Assembly (NCBI GenBank): GCA_033558025.1
Contig: JAUCEF010000006.1
Coordinates: 3,906,001 to 3,970,000, forward strand
Origin: Phytophthora sp. 'mugwort'
Taxonomy: Eukaryota; Oomycota; Peronosporomycetes; Peronosporales; Peronosporaceae
DNA: 64,000 nt
Direction of reading: 5' to 3'
Position 1 is the first letter of the stretch. Each line of letters opens with the position of its first letter. The notes under the pieces were generated by a model that was given only the letters and a program-made list of their open reading frames with translations, ran no database searches and was not told the DNA's origin. Both the position numbers and the translations under genes were made by a program. Shown in pieces: positions 18,791-31,365 of the stretch.

Positions 18791-18979
18791 CCCCATTGAA
18801 GTTGGGTTTGGACTGCTGAAGAGGTGGCTGACTCGGCATGCCCACCTAGCATTTCGTTTGACGCCATGAGGACACTGAATGTCGCAATGCGGAAGTGTAG
18901 GAGTGCGGTGTCATTTTTCTGGTGGCAAGATCGGACAAAACTACTAAATATTTGTCCGGACCTGATAAGACGAGCAATA

Positions 18980-21900
18980 AAGTGCTCTCTACAAGGATGC
19001 TGTCTTCTCGGAAGAAAACCTCCATGCTCTTAGCGCGGTAGGCGCAGAATTCGAAGTACCTACCATTGCTGTGTCGAAAGAGGAAGTACAAGAGCTAAGA
19101 GGTCAGGCCTGCCAAGTCAACGAGTGTCGCCGACCGGGATCAGTACCTACAAATACTGGCAACCATATCGATCAGCCTACACAACGGAGCGTTTCCGAGT
19201 CTATCCGAGCCCAAGCGCATTCATTGCACGAATGTGCACAGTTTTAGCACGGGAACCACACCGTCAGACCACTTTACTGAAGCTGGAAGTGATAAGCACG
19301 AATACGATGAGAGTGAGCTGTCTACTTCTGCTGAAAATGCAACTGTCAGCATTCAACACTCGGATACCCAAGATCATATTAGCAATACATGTAATTCAAA
19401 TTTTACAAAAGCACAATTTGAAAAGATACAGCGCTTCCGTGCTCTGCATGTACTGTGACTACGTTTCAGGTATGTACATCGGCGCGTATTGAGAACAGCT
19501 CTATCAGCGAGCATCCAAACGAAGCAATCGTGAGTTCTGAAGAAGAAGATGCGCTAGACCATTTAACGGAATCATTTGAGCTAGAGAGCAACCAGAACGG
19601 AAACCAAACCGAGCTTGAAAAAAATATGGAGGCTGTCGGTATCGATAGTACAAACTCAAAGTATCCTATCGGTGAGCTCCGTTGCTGAGCGATCCAATTA
19701 ACGAGTATAAAACACAGCACTGATGCAATACTGTCTCCTAACGCTTTTTTCGGATGGGGCCAAGGTGGATTACAGCCTTTAAACAACGTTGAAAACAGAA
19801 TACATGAATACGGTTTGGCAGAATACTGGGCGCACTTAATGAAGTGGCACGATATATGTATATATATTCATCATTCACGGGAACTTCGCATGAATCTAAA
19901 TCAGCGTCGCCAGATCGATGGTTTAGTCCGTAGGATGAATTCAAGCGAAACTAAAAATGATGCTATTACTGAGCCGGTGTCTGTCTCGAGGATAGACATC
20001 GAGAAAATGATGACAAGGAAAATGAAAAGAGAAGCTTAGTGCCGCGATTCAAGGTTTAGACTCGCTGAAACCATTTTGCCTTGTTATGAGATGTAGCGGG
20101 TTGTATTGGACCAATGCACAAGATGATCTACTGTCGATGATCGGTAATCGAGTGCTACCTACACGCTGGCCTACTTTTTGTCTTACACTAAGTGCAGCAG
20201 ATACAATTTGGCCGGATTTTGCAAAAGTGTGCAACCCGGTGTTTGACCCTGGACCAATGCAGTCATTCGTCGTTTGCGGCGAGGTGGAAGTACCTCAATG
20301 AAAATCCTGACATTAGCGCCAGGCACTTTAACAGACGATTCCAATCTTTTTTTTACATGGTATTGTGCGGGCGAGCAAAGACGTTCGGAGAAATAATTGA
20401 CCACTTTTGGCACGTAGAATTTCAGCAGCGTGGGTCACCTCATATTCACTGTTTGCTGTAGATTAACGACGCCCCGGATGTTCTATAGTTGTCAGAAACA
20501 GAAGAAACCCGTCTAGAGCCGTGCAGAGCTTGATGCCTTGTTAATAATAGTATTTACGTATTTTCAAAGACGCTTAGCGATCTAGATGCCTGCCCGTGTT
20601 CGACCTTCGTCGCCCATCGTGCAGGTGAAATCGACATCCTAGCAATGCGGCCACCGCAATTGGAAACTGATAAATGGCACTGCGGTCTATCTAGATTGGT
20701 CCAGCGCGTACAACAGCATGAATGCTACGCTAACCCATCGTGAACAAAAAAGGCTCTCAGTGTCGCTTTGATTTTCCGAAAGCACTGGAAGAACGTACTA
20801 GAATCGAAGCAAGCGTGGCATCAGATGGAACCCCCTCTATGAAAGTTCATTTATTACCAGAGGTATCCACCATTAACAATTACTCACCTCATATTTTGTC
20901 GTGTTGGCGCGCAACATGGATTTACAGCTGATAGGGAACTCCTACGGCGCCGCTGAGTATGCGGGAGCATATGTCAGCAAGGCTGAGCGCGACACATTTC
21001 GATAAAAACGCGATATCGCCAAACCCGTTCAGCGTTATGACAAATGTACCTTGCCATTCCATCCTGAAAAAGTAGCAAACGCAATTCTATCGGTGCGTGA
21101 GGCCGGAGCCCCTGAGGCGATCTACAGACTTCTTCTTAGCTTACCTATGCATAGCAAGTCAAGCACCACAGTCAAGGTCAAAGCTTTCCGACACAAACAG
21201 CGCTATTATTGAGTGGAGCCGCGGGGCTTCCAGGATCTTGCAGCGTTAGCAAAACATACCGATACGAACGGTGTCCGGATTGAGCCGGTTGAGCGATCAT
21301 ACATGATACACCCACAAACGAACTCTTTGAGATCGTGACATTAGCAACATTTGTAGAAGAGTTCGAAAACCTCAGTTCTCTTGACGGAAAGAAGGTCGCT
21401 CGCGAAAGCTGGAAGCGTATCGATGGCGAAGGCTGGATAAGGTGAAGGCCAAAAGCAGTTGTTGTTTAAATGTCACCTTGGGTGCGACCAAACAGCGCCG
21501 ACCCAAATTTCTGCTTCTTGGAGATCTTACTCTATGTTCCATGGCGCTCACTGGATCGCCCACCGGATGACCTCCCCGAAACAGATGAAGAGTGCATCGA
21601 GCCCTTATTCAAAGAGCAAGAAATTCGTCTTGATAGCGAGTTGAGAAAAGAGTCCAATGCGAAGCTAATTAGACAAGAAAACATGGATTTGCTAGAGAAA
21701 AATTCCCCTGAAGCTTGCAGTGTCCGCATTACCAGCTTCCGAGTACGTTTTCACAAGTGATGCAGGCTATGAATCCGTTAAGCAGCACGGTACCACCAAT
21801 AACGAGCAGCATAAAAGTCAGAATAGTAACCAGGAGTGGAAGCCTAGACAAACTACTTGGCAGAAATTCGGAGAAAAAATGAATCGCGCCGACTTGGTAA

Positions 21901-23492
21901 TTTGTTTCGCCAAACGAAAGGTCTTCATCGCACTACCGATATCATATTAAGGATGGCGATGTTATGTCTGACGTCCAGGAGACGATGGCCGAGTCCCAAT
22001 ATATCCCTTTCGTACTAGCGATGGATCAATCTAGAAAGCGATTCTAATGCGCCCTGGAAAACTCAGTCTGCAAACCGCTGCAAATGATTATTAACGGGGA
22101 AGGAGGATCAGGCAAAAACTGGCTGATAAAGCATATTGTGAAGGATGTGCACAATGTTTTTGTCGAGCACGCTCCCACCCGAAGAACCTCGAAAAGGGCG
22201 TTATTACTAGCCCATCAGGACACTGCGGCCTTTAATGTAAAGGGAATGACGCTCTGCTCGGCACTATCGTTTGCGTCCTTTACTCGGTCCGCATTTCCCG
22301 ACAAGTACACTTTGCTACTTGAAACCAAAACAGGACCGGCAAAGCTGAAGAAGCTGCAGCAGCGCTTTAAGGACGTACATCGCGTCATTATTGACGAGCT
22401 TAGCAGGATTTCTTTCGGAATGCTCTATTGGATAGATAAACGGATGCGGGAAATTTGGCCTGGCCACGCAGACGAGATGTTCGGAGAAGAGGCGTATATT
22501 TCACGGGTGATGCTGCACAGATAGAACCCGTAATTCCCCACGCACTATCGACACCTTTATCTAAGATCACAAATGATGTACAGCGCCGAGGGAAAGAGAT
22601 CTGGACTAACATTAAACGTGTTTAGACTAACAAGTCAAAACCGAGGGAAATTAGACCCGGAATGATTTGCAGCCTTACGTAGATTGCGAGAAAAAAAAAC
22701 GACGCAGGCTGGTATTGAACTTTTTAATACACGATGCGTGGCGTCAAGTCAGGAACCAGATTGGGTTTCGAATCCGAAACACATTGCCCACAAAAAAATG
22801 TCAATAACAAAGACAGGAAAGAGTCCGCCAACGCACCAATTGTTCATATTACACCACAGAACGTCGTGCAACAGAAAATATTGACAATCAAGGGGGACAT
22901 TCCTACCGGAATCGTACGCGCGCTTTTGGCGATGCAAAAGCAGCCAATTCTGATCGCGATCGCGTGGTTGTAAGTAAACTAAACCTCTGCATAGGAGCTC
23001 CGGTAACTCTGACGTTTCGCTGGCTTATGCAATGGAACAAACGCAATAGTCTACGATTTCATGTTTGTGGTCGGCCAAGAATTGCCAATTGTTCTTGTAC
23101 AGATTGTTGATGCGTACTTAGACCCATCGCTACTGAAATATGACCCTAACGTTGTTCCGATTGCGCCGAAATACGTATCATGGGGTAAATCCTCGAGCGA
23201 CCTTCGTGTTGTTCGAAGAGGAACGCCTCTTCGACTGGCATACGCTATAACGGTTCACAACGTGCTGGGGCTCACATGCAGCTACGTTGTATTTCATTCG
23301 AACTCAATCCCGAATGTTGCTTTTACATATGTCGCTTTGTCTAGAATAAGGCACCGGGATTCAATAGTCATAACCCACCGTTTAACACTTGATCGATTGA
23401 CGTCCACCCCTGAGAAAGTTGCTACGTTCGCTCACGAGGCCAATTGCGTAATGAGCGCAGTTTTAAAAACCATGCAAGCAGCTAGACGATAG
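18980..23492 (+). pseudogene. Helitron Rep/helicase relic
   Basis: The plus strand encodes, in many broken frames, a Helitron rolling-circle transposase. N-terminal sequence starts near 18980 (ALYKDAVFSEENLHALSAVG). The HUH endonuclease motif is in FQQRGSPHIHCLL (His-x-His at 20441-20449). The Pif1-like helicase begins at 22084 with GEGGSGKNWL; Walker A normally ends GKS/T, here GKN. Walker B is VIIDELSRIS (near 22390). A late helicase motif is in AYAITVHNVLGLT and VAFTYVALSRIRHRD (23240-23360). The last frame ends at 23492. Termini are uncertain. No RPA- or OTU-like domain is visible. Confidence 0.75.
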
Positions 23493-24620
23493 TTCGCGCC
23501 ATGAAAGAGGTAGCACTGGTTCACAATAAAAGCATATCGCCGCGGTGAAGTGAAGGCTGCACCTTCCAGTTAATCTCACAATCACAACTAACAAGAACAG
23601 GAGCCCGCAGCACACCAACAGGAGCGGCCCGTCGGTGAAGCAGTGGCAGTGAGCCCAATGAAAACGTGAGAGCTCGCGCAAATCAGGTACATCAAGGTCT
23701 TCAACACTGCATCATCAGTGCTGGTCATTTACTAAAGCGCAAACTTAACGTAAAATCGATGAGTTTGTTTAGTACAGGACTGCCTGCAGAGCCGTCTCTT
23801 CCTCGTTAAACTTGCAAAACATATGCTACTTAACGAGCAAGATTTACTGTTGCTGTGGTAGCAATCGCGTACGTATATGCATCAGTAGCTTTGTGGCTTG
23901 GGCATTCATGGATAACCTTTAACCTACTACGCAAAATTAGAATTTTTTTTATCACGCGAGTTAAAACCAACTAGGCCTCACGACATCGTGGCGCGTTGCT
24001 TCTTCCACATAAAGACGCACATGCTCATGAAGCGAGCAGCTTCTACCAACCTTCAAGGTTGGAGAATAAGCTGGCGCTCTGCGTCCGTGACGCGGCATCT
24101 TGATTCATAACCTCCCTGACTCTGATCGGGGCACTCAATCGACTCCTTCGCGTTCGCCACGGTAGACGAGTTTGACGACGGATACGTATCGGATGAAGCA
24201 AATTGTGGTACAGTGTCACTGACCCCAAGGTGCTGCGCAGAATCAGTGGTCTGGGTTGGCTGCGGTGTCGGTTGAGCTTCGTAGCTCCGCACGACAGCTG
24301 TAAGTAACGTAGGCACGGCAACTAACGGAGCCTCCATCCGAGGAATCGCTTCGAGCCGACGCGATGTCGTAGCGTAACGGGTACAAGCATGCAATACGTT
24401 CGGGGTGCGCCATCTAACAACGTCATCCCAAGGATATCGTGTTCTTATTGCACCGATGCGCTAGTACACCCGTCAACGCCCACGGAAGCATGAGTAACAG
24501 AATTACATGACGTGGTTGAATGCCCGTGCTCCGGCAATGGTTGTGTGCCAAGAAGGTCACATGTTTTTGCAGTGCTGCTTCGCTTGTGGTGGGTTTCCCT
24601 GGATGCTCTACAGGACTCGG
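23493..24620. other. Non-coding or unrecognised sequence after the Helitron
   Basis: No recognisable gene. At 24046-24074 ccaacc-ttcaa-ggttgg is followed by 8 bases and CTGG, the hairpin-then-CTRR arrangement of Helitron 3' ends; the next base is C rather than the expected T. A minus-strand open frame at 24394-24053 (112 codons, Pro/Thr/Ser-rich) is not recognised. Confidence 0.3.
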
Positions 24621-25090
24621 TCACCGGGGGAAGCTGCTCGAGTGTAGCTGTCGACGGAAAACCCTTCCTTGATGTTGTCCCGATCCTGCGAGATGCATGG
24701 GGAGTTCTTTTTCGCGTGGTGGTCTTGAATGTTTGAGTGAAGCCAAGCCAACTTCGCCAGATGCTCTTGGTGTTCTTTTTCTCTTCGAGTTCTCCTTCTC
24801 GCTTACCACCGAGTTCTTCTCGCCTTCAGACGCTCTGGGAGTCTGATTTTCCTTGCTGACAGGTACTAAATCCACTGCTGTATCTTCAACAGTGCGAGCT
24901 CGTCGATCGTAGTTTGCTTTCGTGTCTGCAAGAACCCTCTTGTAACGCGCGCGTGCCAGCGTGTTCTGCCGAAGTCGACGCTTATCACAAAGCGAATGTC
25001 TTTCACCATTGAGCTTGAGAGGTCTCCATGCTGCAGCCACATCTGTACTGGCATTCCAGAGTTCCCTGCTGCTTCCTATGATGCTCGCGC
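24621..25090 (-). pseudogene. Coiled-coil gene fragment (unknown)
   Basis: A minus-strand frame open from about 25090 reads EAHERERASIIGSSRELWNA and, farther on, RRLRQNTLARARYKRVLADT, ANYDRRARTVEDTAVDLVPV and SEGEKNSVVSE. This is highly charged and helical, typical of a coiled coil, and it looks like real coding sequence up to about 24790. Beyond that the composition becomes less regular, so a frameshift is likely. There is no ATG in a natural position and no family call. It may be a host gene fragment carried by the neighbouring Helitron. Confidence 0.35.
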
Positions 25091-25543
25091 GCTCCCTTTC
25101 GTGTGCCTCCCCCCCACCTTGTCGGCGCGGACCGGAAAGCCCAAGCAGTCACGGTGCGAGTGGGCGGCGGGTTCTGTATACGAAGGCATCAAAGCGCGCA
25201 CACACACCGCATACCACCCACACAATCGTGTGCACAGGAGGGAGATCACAGCTCCAGCCATCTCGCAGTGTATCAGCCGTTGAAGAGCGGCGCATCTTCC
25301 ATCTCTCCCTTGGCCGGAGTTGGCCCGCGTCTTCGCGCAGTCTCCAAACGCGTGGTTGATAGAATAGATGATAGGGAAATTCGAAAGGTCGTTCAATGTG
25401 TGTTGGCGGGAGGGGGGGGGGGGGTGCTGATAACTACAATATAGAATACTTCTACCAGCAACGCCCCCATTAGCAACCGGGGCGAATACGCCGTGAGGAT
25501 GCTGCCATACTAATTTTAATAGTAAAGGATCTCTAGTCTCCAT
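25091..25543. other. Unassigned sequence with a G13 run
   Basis: No convincing gene. Contains 13 consecutive G at 25412-25424. A short plus-strand stretch (SKRVVDRIDDREIRKVV, about 25340-25395) could be an exon but has no supporting boundaries. Confidence 0.3.
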
Positions 25544-25729
25544 AGCTTCGGATCGAAGAAAGATAGCGACCCCACGGTACGGCACATCGTTGACCCGCGT
25601 ACGGGCAAAATGGTGGAGGGGTACAGAGAAGATCAAATGGCCGTGGCGCTCTTTAACCCGGAGATCACCAAGCCCAAAGACTACAAGTTTCACTTCGTGC
25701 TGCGATCCAATTTCGCTGGCGCTAGGTAA
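25544..25729 (+). pseudogene. Exon-like fragment of an unknown host gene
   Basis: The plus strand reads KKDSDPTVRHIVDPRTGKM, then VEGYREDQMAVALFNPEI and KPKDYKFHFVLRSNFAGAR, with codon use and composition of a genuine exon. It is preceded by a plausible branch point and AG (tactaattttaatag near 25510) and followed by AG|GTAAG at 25724-25730, which could be a splice donor or a TAA stop (25727-25729). No partner exon was found. The opposite-strand open frame across this stretch is judged a shadow. Confidence 0.4.
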
Positions 25730-26171
25730 GAATGACTGGAGCTACGTTTGCCTTGTGCAGACATGACTCAACCGCGGGTTTTCTTTGAGGACTACCACGG
25801 ACCACGTAGCAAACCAAACAATCGATCCGGATGACCTTTTAAAGTGTTGTGAATTGCTGTGTACTGACCATTATCGCTTGGTGGTGAATACAAGAGCTAC
25901 CGTGTGTATTGTTTATCTCGAGAAGGCAAGGGTGCATGTCGGAGGTTTCCCACGTAGCAGAATTGTCCTACGGAGCTTGTCTGCTACAAGTAACGGTTAG
26001 ATGTGCGACAGTTGAAGATAGAGTAAGATTGGCTACGAAAGGGAAGACAACTAACATGAGCTGCGCGCTCATTCTCCAAAACACGATTTCCATCGCAGGT
26101 GGCTTCTTACTACTTGCTCACCAAGAATCAATCTTTGATTTGCACTCTGCGCCAGACTGCAGGTCACGTCA
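25730..26171. other. Likely Copia-3 5' LTR region, boundaries unknown
   Basis: No gene. The primer-binding site at 26172 implies that a Copia LTR ends just before it (tgcaggtcacgtca, ending CA). I could not find a matching 3' LTR after 30956, so start and length cannot be given. Confidence 0.35.
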
Positions 26172-26223
26172 GGTTATGAACCCAAGACCTGCGCTGGTGA
26201 AGCTCGCTTGCAAGTGACACACA

Positions 26224-27060
26224 GATGATGGCTGACGCGAAGAAAGAAGTGGGTTCGAAGGATGAGGACAAGTCCATTCCACGTTTGACGAAAACTACTT
26301 CGAGGTACGACTGAGCTTGTCAAGCTCTAGCTGCAACGCAAACAGCTGTGGCAATACTTCGATAAGGACGTTGCAGAGCTCGAGGAGAGTACACAATCTG
26401 ATCACAAGATTTTGTACGAGTCAATGACAAACCAAATAATGAAAACAGTCAAATACTGGTCGACTCCATATCGTGTGATGGAGCGTCTGAAAAGACGATT
26501 TATGGGAAAGACTTATGAAGTATGCTGAGGAAAGACCGAAGCTGAACCTACTAGACTTGAGCACAAGGGCAATATTCCGGATCACTAACAGTAAGGGAAA
26601 TGCGCCGTTTGGTGGATACTATTTCGGTGTCGGTAGACCAGTTGATGAATACGCCAAGCCAGTTATTCTAATTGGCTCCTTACCACGCGACTACGACAAC
26701 GTTGTTCAAACGTTTCTTGCAAGCAACACCTCGCAATACCCGGATGGCCCGCCGACCTGTGAAGAGCTCGAGCACGCCTTGGAGATTGCGTACGACCACA
26801 TGCAAATTTGAAAGGCAGAAGGAGGCAAAGGCAACGAAGAAGACAAGGCTTTCTTTGCTGGTGGCGGCCGTGGCCGTGGACGAGGTGAGGGCGGGGTCGA
26901 AGACGCCGCCGTGACCGGAGTGGTCGTGGTCGCGGTTTTGGTGATCGGGGAGGAGTTAATCTAGGTGGAGGCCGTGGGGCTTGCATTGCCATGAGCATGG
27001 ATATCAAGTGCAAAACTGTCCGTACTTAGGTGAGCATTCCCCACCCGACAACCAAGGTGG
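26224..27060 (+). pseudogene. Copia-3 gag
   Basis: UBN2-type gag. The clearest part is ILIGSLPRDYDNVVQTFLAS and TCEELEHALEIAYDHM (26670-26810), followed by a Gly/Arg-rich run (GGGRGRGRGEGG) and a decayed zinc knuckle LHCHEHGYQVQNC near 26985. The first Cys is Gly and the His is Tyr, so two of four zinc ligands are lost. The N-terminal half is full of stops. Confidence 0.65.
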
Positions 27061-28500
27061 AGACTCCGTGCAGAAGCGCATTAAGTCCAGTGGAGGCAAC
27101 AAGGCAAATCCCAGCAGTAAGGGTCGTAATGCAAATGAAAGTGATGATAGCGCCTACATCATTATGGGTTTGATAAAATGCACGAAAGAGGTTGCTGACC
27201 TTGCTCATGACCGCTTGTATCTGGACACCGGAGCTACAAGTCACATGACGAACATGAAAGACGACTTTATATCGTTCACGCCGATGAGTTTCTCAGTACG
27301 GACTGGAGGAAATAATTGGTTGAATGTCGTTGGAGTAGGACCGTAAAGGTTACTTTCAACTGGCAGAGCTTCATTGCTGTTGCATGAAGTAGGCTTTGTT
27401 CCTGAACTACAGTGTAGTTTGTTCTCAGTGGGAAGACAAGCTTCACGTTCTTTGGCTTCTGCAGAACGTGTTCGGTGTCATTTTGATGAAGATGACTTTG
27501 CCGACGTGCGTTTATAGTCAAGTAGAACAACAGCTCATAAGGATTCTACGAATCTCTATCGCCTTTGACTTGAGAGCACCAAGGATGTAGGGACGATAGC
27601 TTCAGTTGGAAAAGGGTTGAGATCGGACTTGGAGCTGTGACATACTCGCCTCGGTCATCCCGGACGAAACGCATTCAACGCATTGTTTCGACACACGAGG
27701 CAGTCGATGAAGAGACGTGAGCTTCGTGTTCCCGATGGCTACCTTTGTGATACATGTGTGAAGGGTAAGATGACTCGAAAGAGCTTTCGCACAAAGAGAA
27801 TGTACCAACGCGCTTGTGGTTTATTGAAGAACGCATTCATACTGATGTTTGGGGTCCATATCCAGATCCCTCCTACTCCGGCAAGCGCTATTTCGCTGTA
27901 TTTGTTAATGAAGTTTGTCGATATGCGACTATATGCCTGTTGGAGGAACGCTCGGAAGTTTACGAGAAGCTGGATATCTACTACCAGCAAGTGCGAAATC
28001 AGTCGAAGGTACGCATGAATGAAGTCCGGTCGGATAACGCAAAGGAACTAATGAAACTAGCGGACATCTGCAAGAATAAGTACGGCATGGAGTGTTCGTC
28101 CAGCGTGAAGCGTACACCCGAGCAGAATGGCGTAGCTGAGAGAATGATCAGGACCATCACGGAGAAAATGAGATTCTGCTGAATCATTTTGATTCACCCG
28201 ATGAGATGTGGGCAGAGGCTGTAGTGGCAGCAACCTACTGTGCCAACATCATGTCAAACTCAACAAGGGATTTGGAAGTGCCCTATGCTGTGTGGCAGCC
28301 TACAATATTCGCGACTACGCGGTTTTGGTTGTGCAGTGTTGGCATATGTGGATAAAGAAAAGAGCCGCAAGTTGGATGCTAAGGCACGCGAGGCCATTTT
28401 TGTCGGATGCAGCCGCAAGAAGCGTGGCTATCGCCTGCTTAATAGTGGAATAGGGAAGGCGTTTTAAAGTCATACCGCTGTTTTCTACGAGGACAAGCCA
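27061..28500 (+). pseudogene. Copia-3 protease and integrase
   Basis: Protease RLYLDTGATSHMTNM (about 27215-27260). The pre-integrase CDTCVKGKMTRKSF lies near 27755. The integrase core includes IHTDVWGPYPDPSYSGKRYF (first Asp, 27833), MNEVRSDNAKELMKLADICK (second Asp) and SVKRTPEQNGVAERMIRTIT (Glu). Downstream, ARNAIFVGCSRKKRGYRL-like sequence (28385-28440) belongs to the fold-back region. Several frame changes occur. Confidence 0.75.
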
Positions 28501-30956
28501 GGCCGGATTGCATATGGACCGACGCTAACATTGAGCACCAACGTATCCACTCAGCAGTATCTGAGCTTGGATAATGCTACCATAGAGAACATACCAGCAA
28601 TGCTGAATGAGATGCGTGCAGATGATTCAGAAAGAACCGATGGTGAGACTGTCGACACCACCGACGGCTCCCAGAACCTGCCAGGTGGGGCAGATAGTGA
28701 AGATGATGTCTCAAGAAGAGATATGCCAGGTCTGGTGGGGCTGGCGGAAAAGTTTCTGTCTCAATGAGAATACCAGGTCTGGTGGAGCTGGTGACGATAC
28801 GTCGATAAACGATCAAAATGGTCGAAAAGAGAAGCGAAGTCGAAAAGCTGAATCGGGTGAATTGCATGCCGGCCACATCCACCTGCGAGGTGGACGTGAG
28901 TCCGAAAGTGGATGTGAGTATCAAAGACCATTAACAACAAAAGTGGCAGGGGGGGCGCAAGGCACAGACCGCTGCGGCTGTGTTGCATGTAAGTGTATCG
29001 TGTGAAGAATCGTCTACCATTTAGTGGTCGTCTTCTTCGAATCATCGTGAGATAGCTACCGCGAGCTCGAAGACGGCGCTGCCCAGCGGCGGTTACAGCG
29101 CGGAGCGTTACAAACCTCCTCCTGGAGAGCGTTGCGAGAGTATGTGGCCCCGGAAGGTTCACGCACGAAGGGCGGCCCGTAACACGGAGTAGGCGTGTGA
29201 GCAAAACGCCTTCATGGTTTGGTGATTACATCTACATCGCATACACCGGCACAAACCCCGACGACCCACCAAGCTCGCCGCCATCTCGGAAAATGCCGGG
29301 AAGGAATGCAGCGTGCAATGGCGAAGGAGCAGTACTTGTATGGTGGCAGTGCCTGCCTATGAGTGTGATTAATGAGCCGGAAACTTACGGCCAAGCTATG
29401 GAAACCGAAGAGTCTGTGCAATGGAGAGATGCTGCGCAGAGAGAGTATGATGCCTTGATCACAAATTGCACGTGGGGCTGGTTCCACGTCAAAAGATCAT
29501 GACGGTGTTGAGGAATTGGTGGGTGTTCCGTGTAAAATATCTTGCGAAAGGAAAAGTTGTTCAAAGCAAGATTAGTGAATAAAGAGCTGCATGCAAGTAT
29601 ACGGTGTTGACTACCTGGAGGTCTATTCACCTATCGTACGGCTGGAGACGCTGCGAGTCTTGTTGACTCTTGCAGCTGTGTGAGACTACGAAGTCCACCA
29701 GCTGGATGTGGCTACATCTTTGCTGAATGGCTAGATTGATGTCGAGGTGTATATGGAGCAGACATAAGGATTCAATGTCCCTGGAAAGGAGAAATGGGTG
29801 TGCCGATTGCTGAATAGTCTTTATGGCTTGAAGCATGCACCACGTGTGTGGTTCCAATTGTTGAGATCCTTTCTTGTGGAGCAAGGCTTCACCCTGTTGA
29901 AGTCGAAAGCCTGCGTCGTGGTGAAGATCATCGTTGGACAATTGGTGTTCATCCCGCTTTAGTTGATGATCTCATCCTGTTTGCTCCCAACATGGAGCTC
30001 ATCAACAAGAAGAGGCAGATGTTCTTCGAGCGACTCGAAATGGAGGACTTCGGAGAGCTGTATTAGGTCTTAGCCTGGGAAGTCACTCGCAATCGGAGCC
30101 AGCGAACCATTTTCATCACCCAGCGGAAGTATGCAACGTCAGTGCAGGAGCGGTTTTTGGATGGATAAATGTAATGACTGCGAGACGCCATGTACAACAG
30201 ATCTGAAACTGGCGAAAAGGAAGTGTGCTGCTAATGCAGATGAGAAGAATTTGATGTATTTGATGATGGGCTCTCGCCCTGATGTAGCCTATTTAGTCCC
30301 TGCATGCATTCACTATCTGAAAAATCCAGGAATACCGCATTGGCGAGCAGCAAAGCGAGGACTACGGTATCTTCGAAAGACGTTGAACTGGGGAATTTGC
30401 CTCGGTGGAAAACAATGGGCGGATCAGGCGCTTGACCAGCGCATGCAAGCATTTGATGACGCAAACTTTGCGAACCGAGTCGATGACTGGAAGTCTGCGG
30501 CCGGCTATTTGACGAAGTTTTGTAGCAGTACGCTTTCTTGGTTCAGTCAGACTGAGAAGACCGTAGCGCTGCACACAACTGAGGCTGCGGATATGGCTTT
30601 AAGCCTACTCGTGCAAGAAAGTGTGCATCTTCGTCAAATGCTGAAAGAACTGATGGTACCGCAGAAGGCACCTACTGAGGTGTACAGTACATGGATAATG
30701 AGAGTGCGAAGCATTGGCAAACAACGTGGCATTTTCACAGCTGTACGAAGCACATTGACGTGAGGCATCACTTCATTCGTGAATGAGTCGACCTGAAGGA
30801 GATCGACGTGTTGCGTGTGTGCCGGGCTGTGAAAATATTGCTGATGCATTCACAAAGCCCCTGCCAAGACCTGCGTTTGAGAAGCATCGAGAGGCCATGG
30901 GGCTGATGCCAAGGACGGGGTTTGAGCGGATGAAACACAATGATGGGGCCCAGTAG
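28501..30956 (+). pseudogene. Copia-3 reverse transcriptase and RNase H
   Basis: After an acidic linker, RT begins near 29360 (EPETYGQAMETEESVQWRDA) and is fragmented to 29840. The catalytic box reads LVDD (29959-29970; YVDD is usual), then LILFAPNMELINKKRQMFFE. Connection and RNase H follow: EKNLMYLMMGSRPDVAYLVP, AFDDANFANRVDDWKSAAGY and TVALHTTEAADMALSLLVQE. The end CENIADAFTKPLPRPAFEKH is typical of the Copia C-terminus. Confidence 0.75.
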
Positions 30957-31365
30957 GTGGGGCTTCGAAGATGCCATAGGTCTCAAGGGTTGCGCCGGAC
31001 CCGGTACACTCGAATATTATTCATATGTGCAGGTTTCATCTACCTGACAGCTGTGCATGGGTTGGTATTGGTGTCGCTGCTGCAAGTGCCGATGTCGGTA
31101 TTGCTCCTCCTGCTGGTCCTGCTCTTGTTAGTGACGGAGATGGGCGTGCGAGCCCTGCGGCGGTCGCCGCGCGAGATGAGCGTGATGGGAACGGTTGCGC
31201 GCGCTGCCCGCGGCGGTCGTGCTGGCGGCCGAGGTGCAAGGTCCTCCAGTACGACAGGTACGATGAGCTGTTGCCGGGCCGAGCGTGGTTTGTGATGCTG
31301 ACGGCGGCGTGTGTGTTTATGTTGGTGCTGTTCGTGTTGGTATGCCGGTGTTCTTGGTAACATGT
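30957..31365. other. Sequence between Copia-3 and Gypsy-2
   Basis: Purine-rich gatggggcccagtaggtgggg at 30941-30961 could be the Copia-3 polypurine tract, so this stretch may be its 3' LTR or UTR. Open frames here are Gly/Arg/Leu-biased by composition and overlap each other on both strands; I do not call a gene. Confidence 0.3.

Larger units (their letters stand above)
16552..18840 (-). mobile_element. Copia-2: Ty1/Copia relic, cut at both ends
   Basis: A different Copia family from Copia-1, with protease, integrase and RT on the minus strand. It ends at 16552 a few codons after the RT catalytic box, where Copia-1 has inserted, and at about 18840 just upstream of the protease. The C-terminal RT and RNase H are not found on the far side of Copia-1. 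Confidence 0.75.
26172..30956 (+). mobile_element. Copia-3: Ty1/Copia retrotransposon relic
   Basis: Plus-strand primer-binding site (GGTTATGAACCCAAG, 26172-26186), gag, protease, integrase, RT and RNase H in Copia order, ending at a TAG at 30954-30956. LTRs were not identified. Nonsense changes and frameshifts are scattered through all domains. Confidence 0.75.

Noticed and set aside
25076..25693. 205-codon minus-strand open frame
   Set aside because: It overlaps a better plus-strand exon-like fragment and another minus-strand coding frame and has no recognisable motif; likely chance in GC-rich sequence.
31025..31360. Overlapping Gly/Arg/Leu-rich frames after Copia-3
   Set aside because: Two plus frames and two minus frames overlap fully; the bias comes from GC-rich low-complexity DNA.
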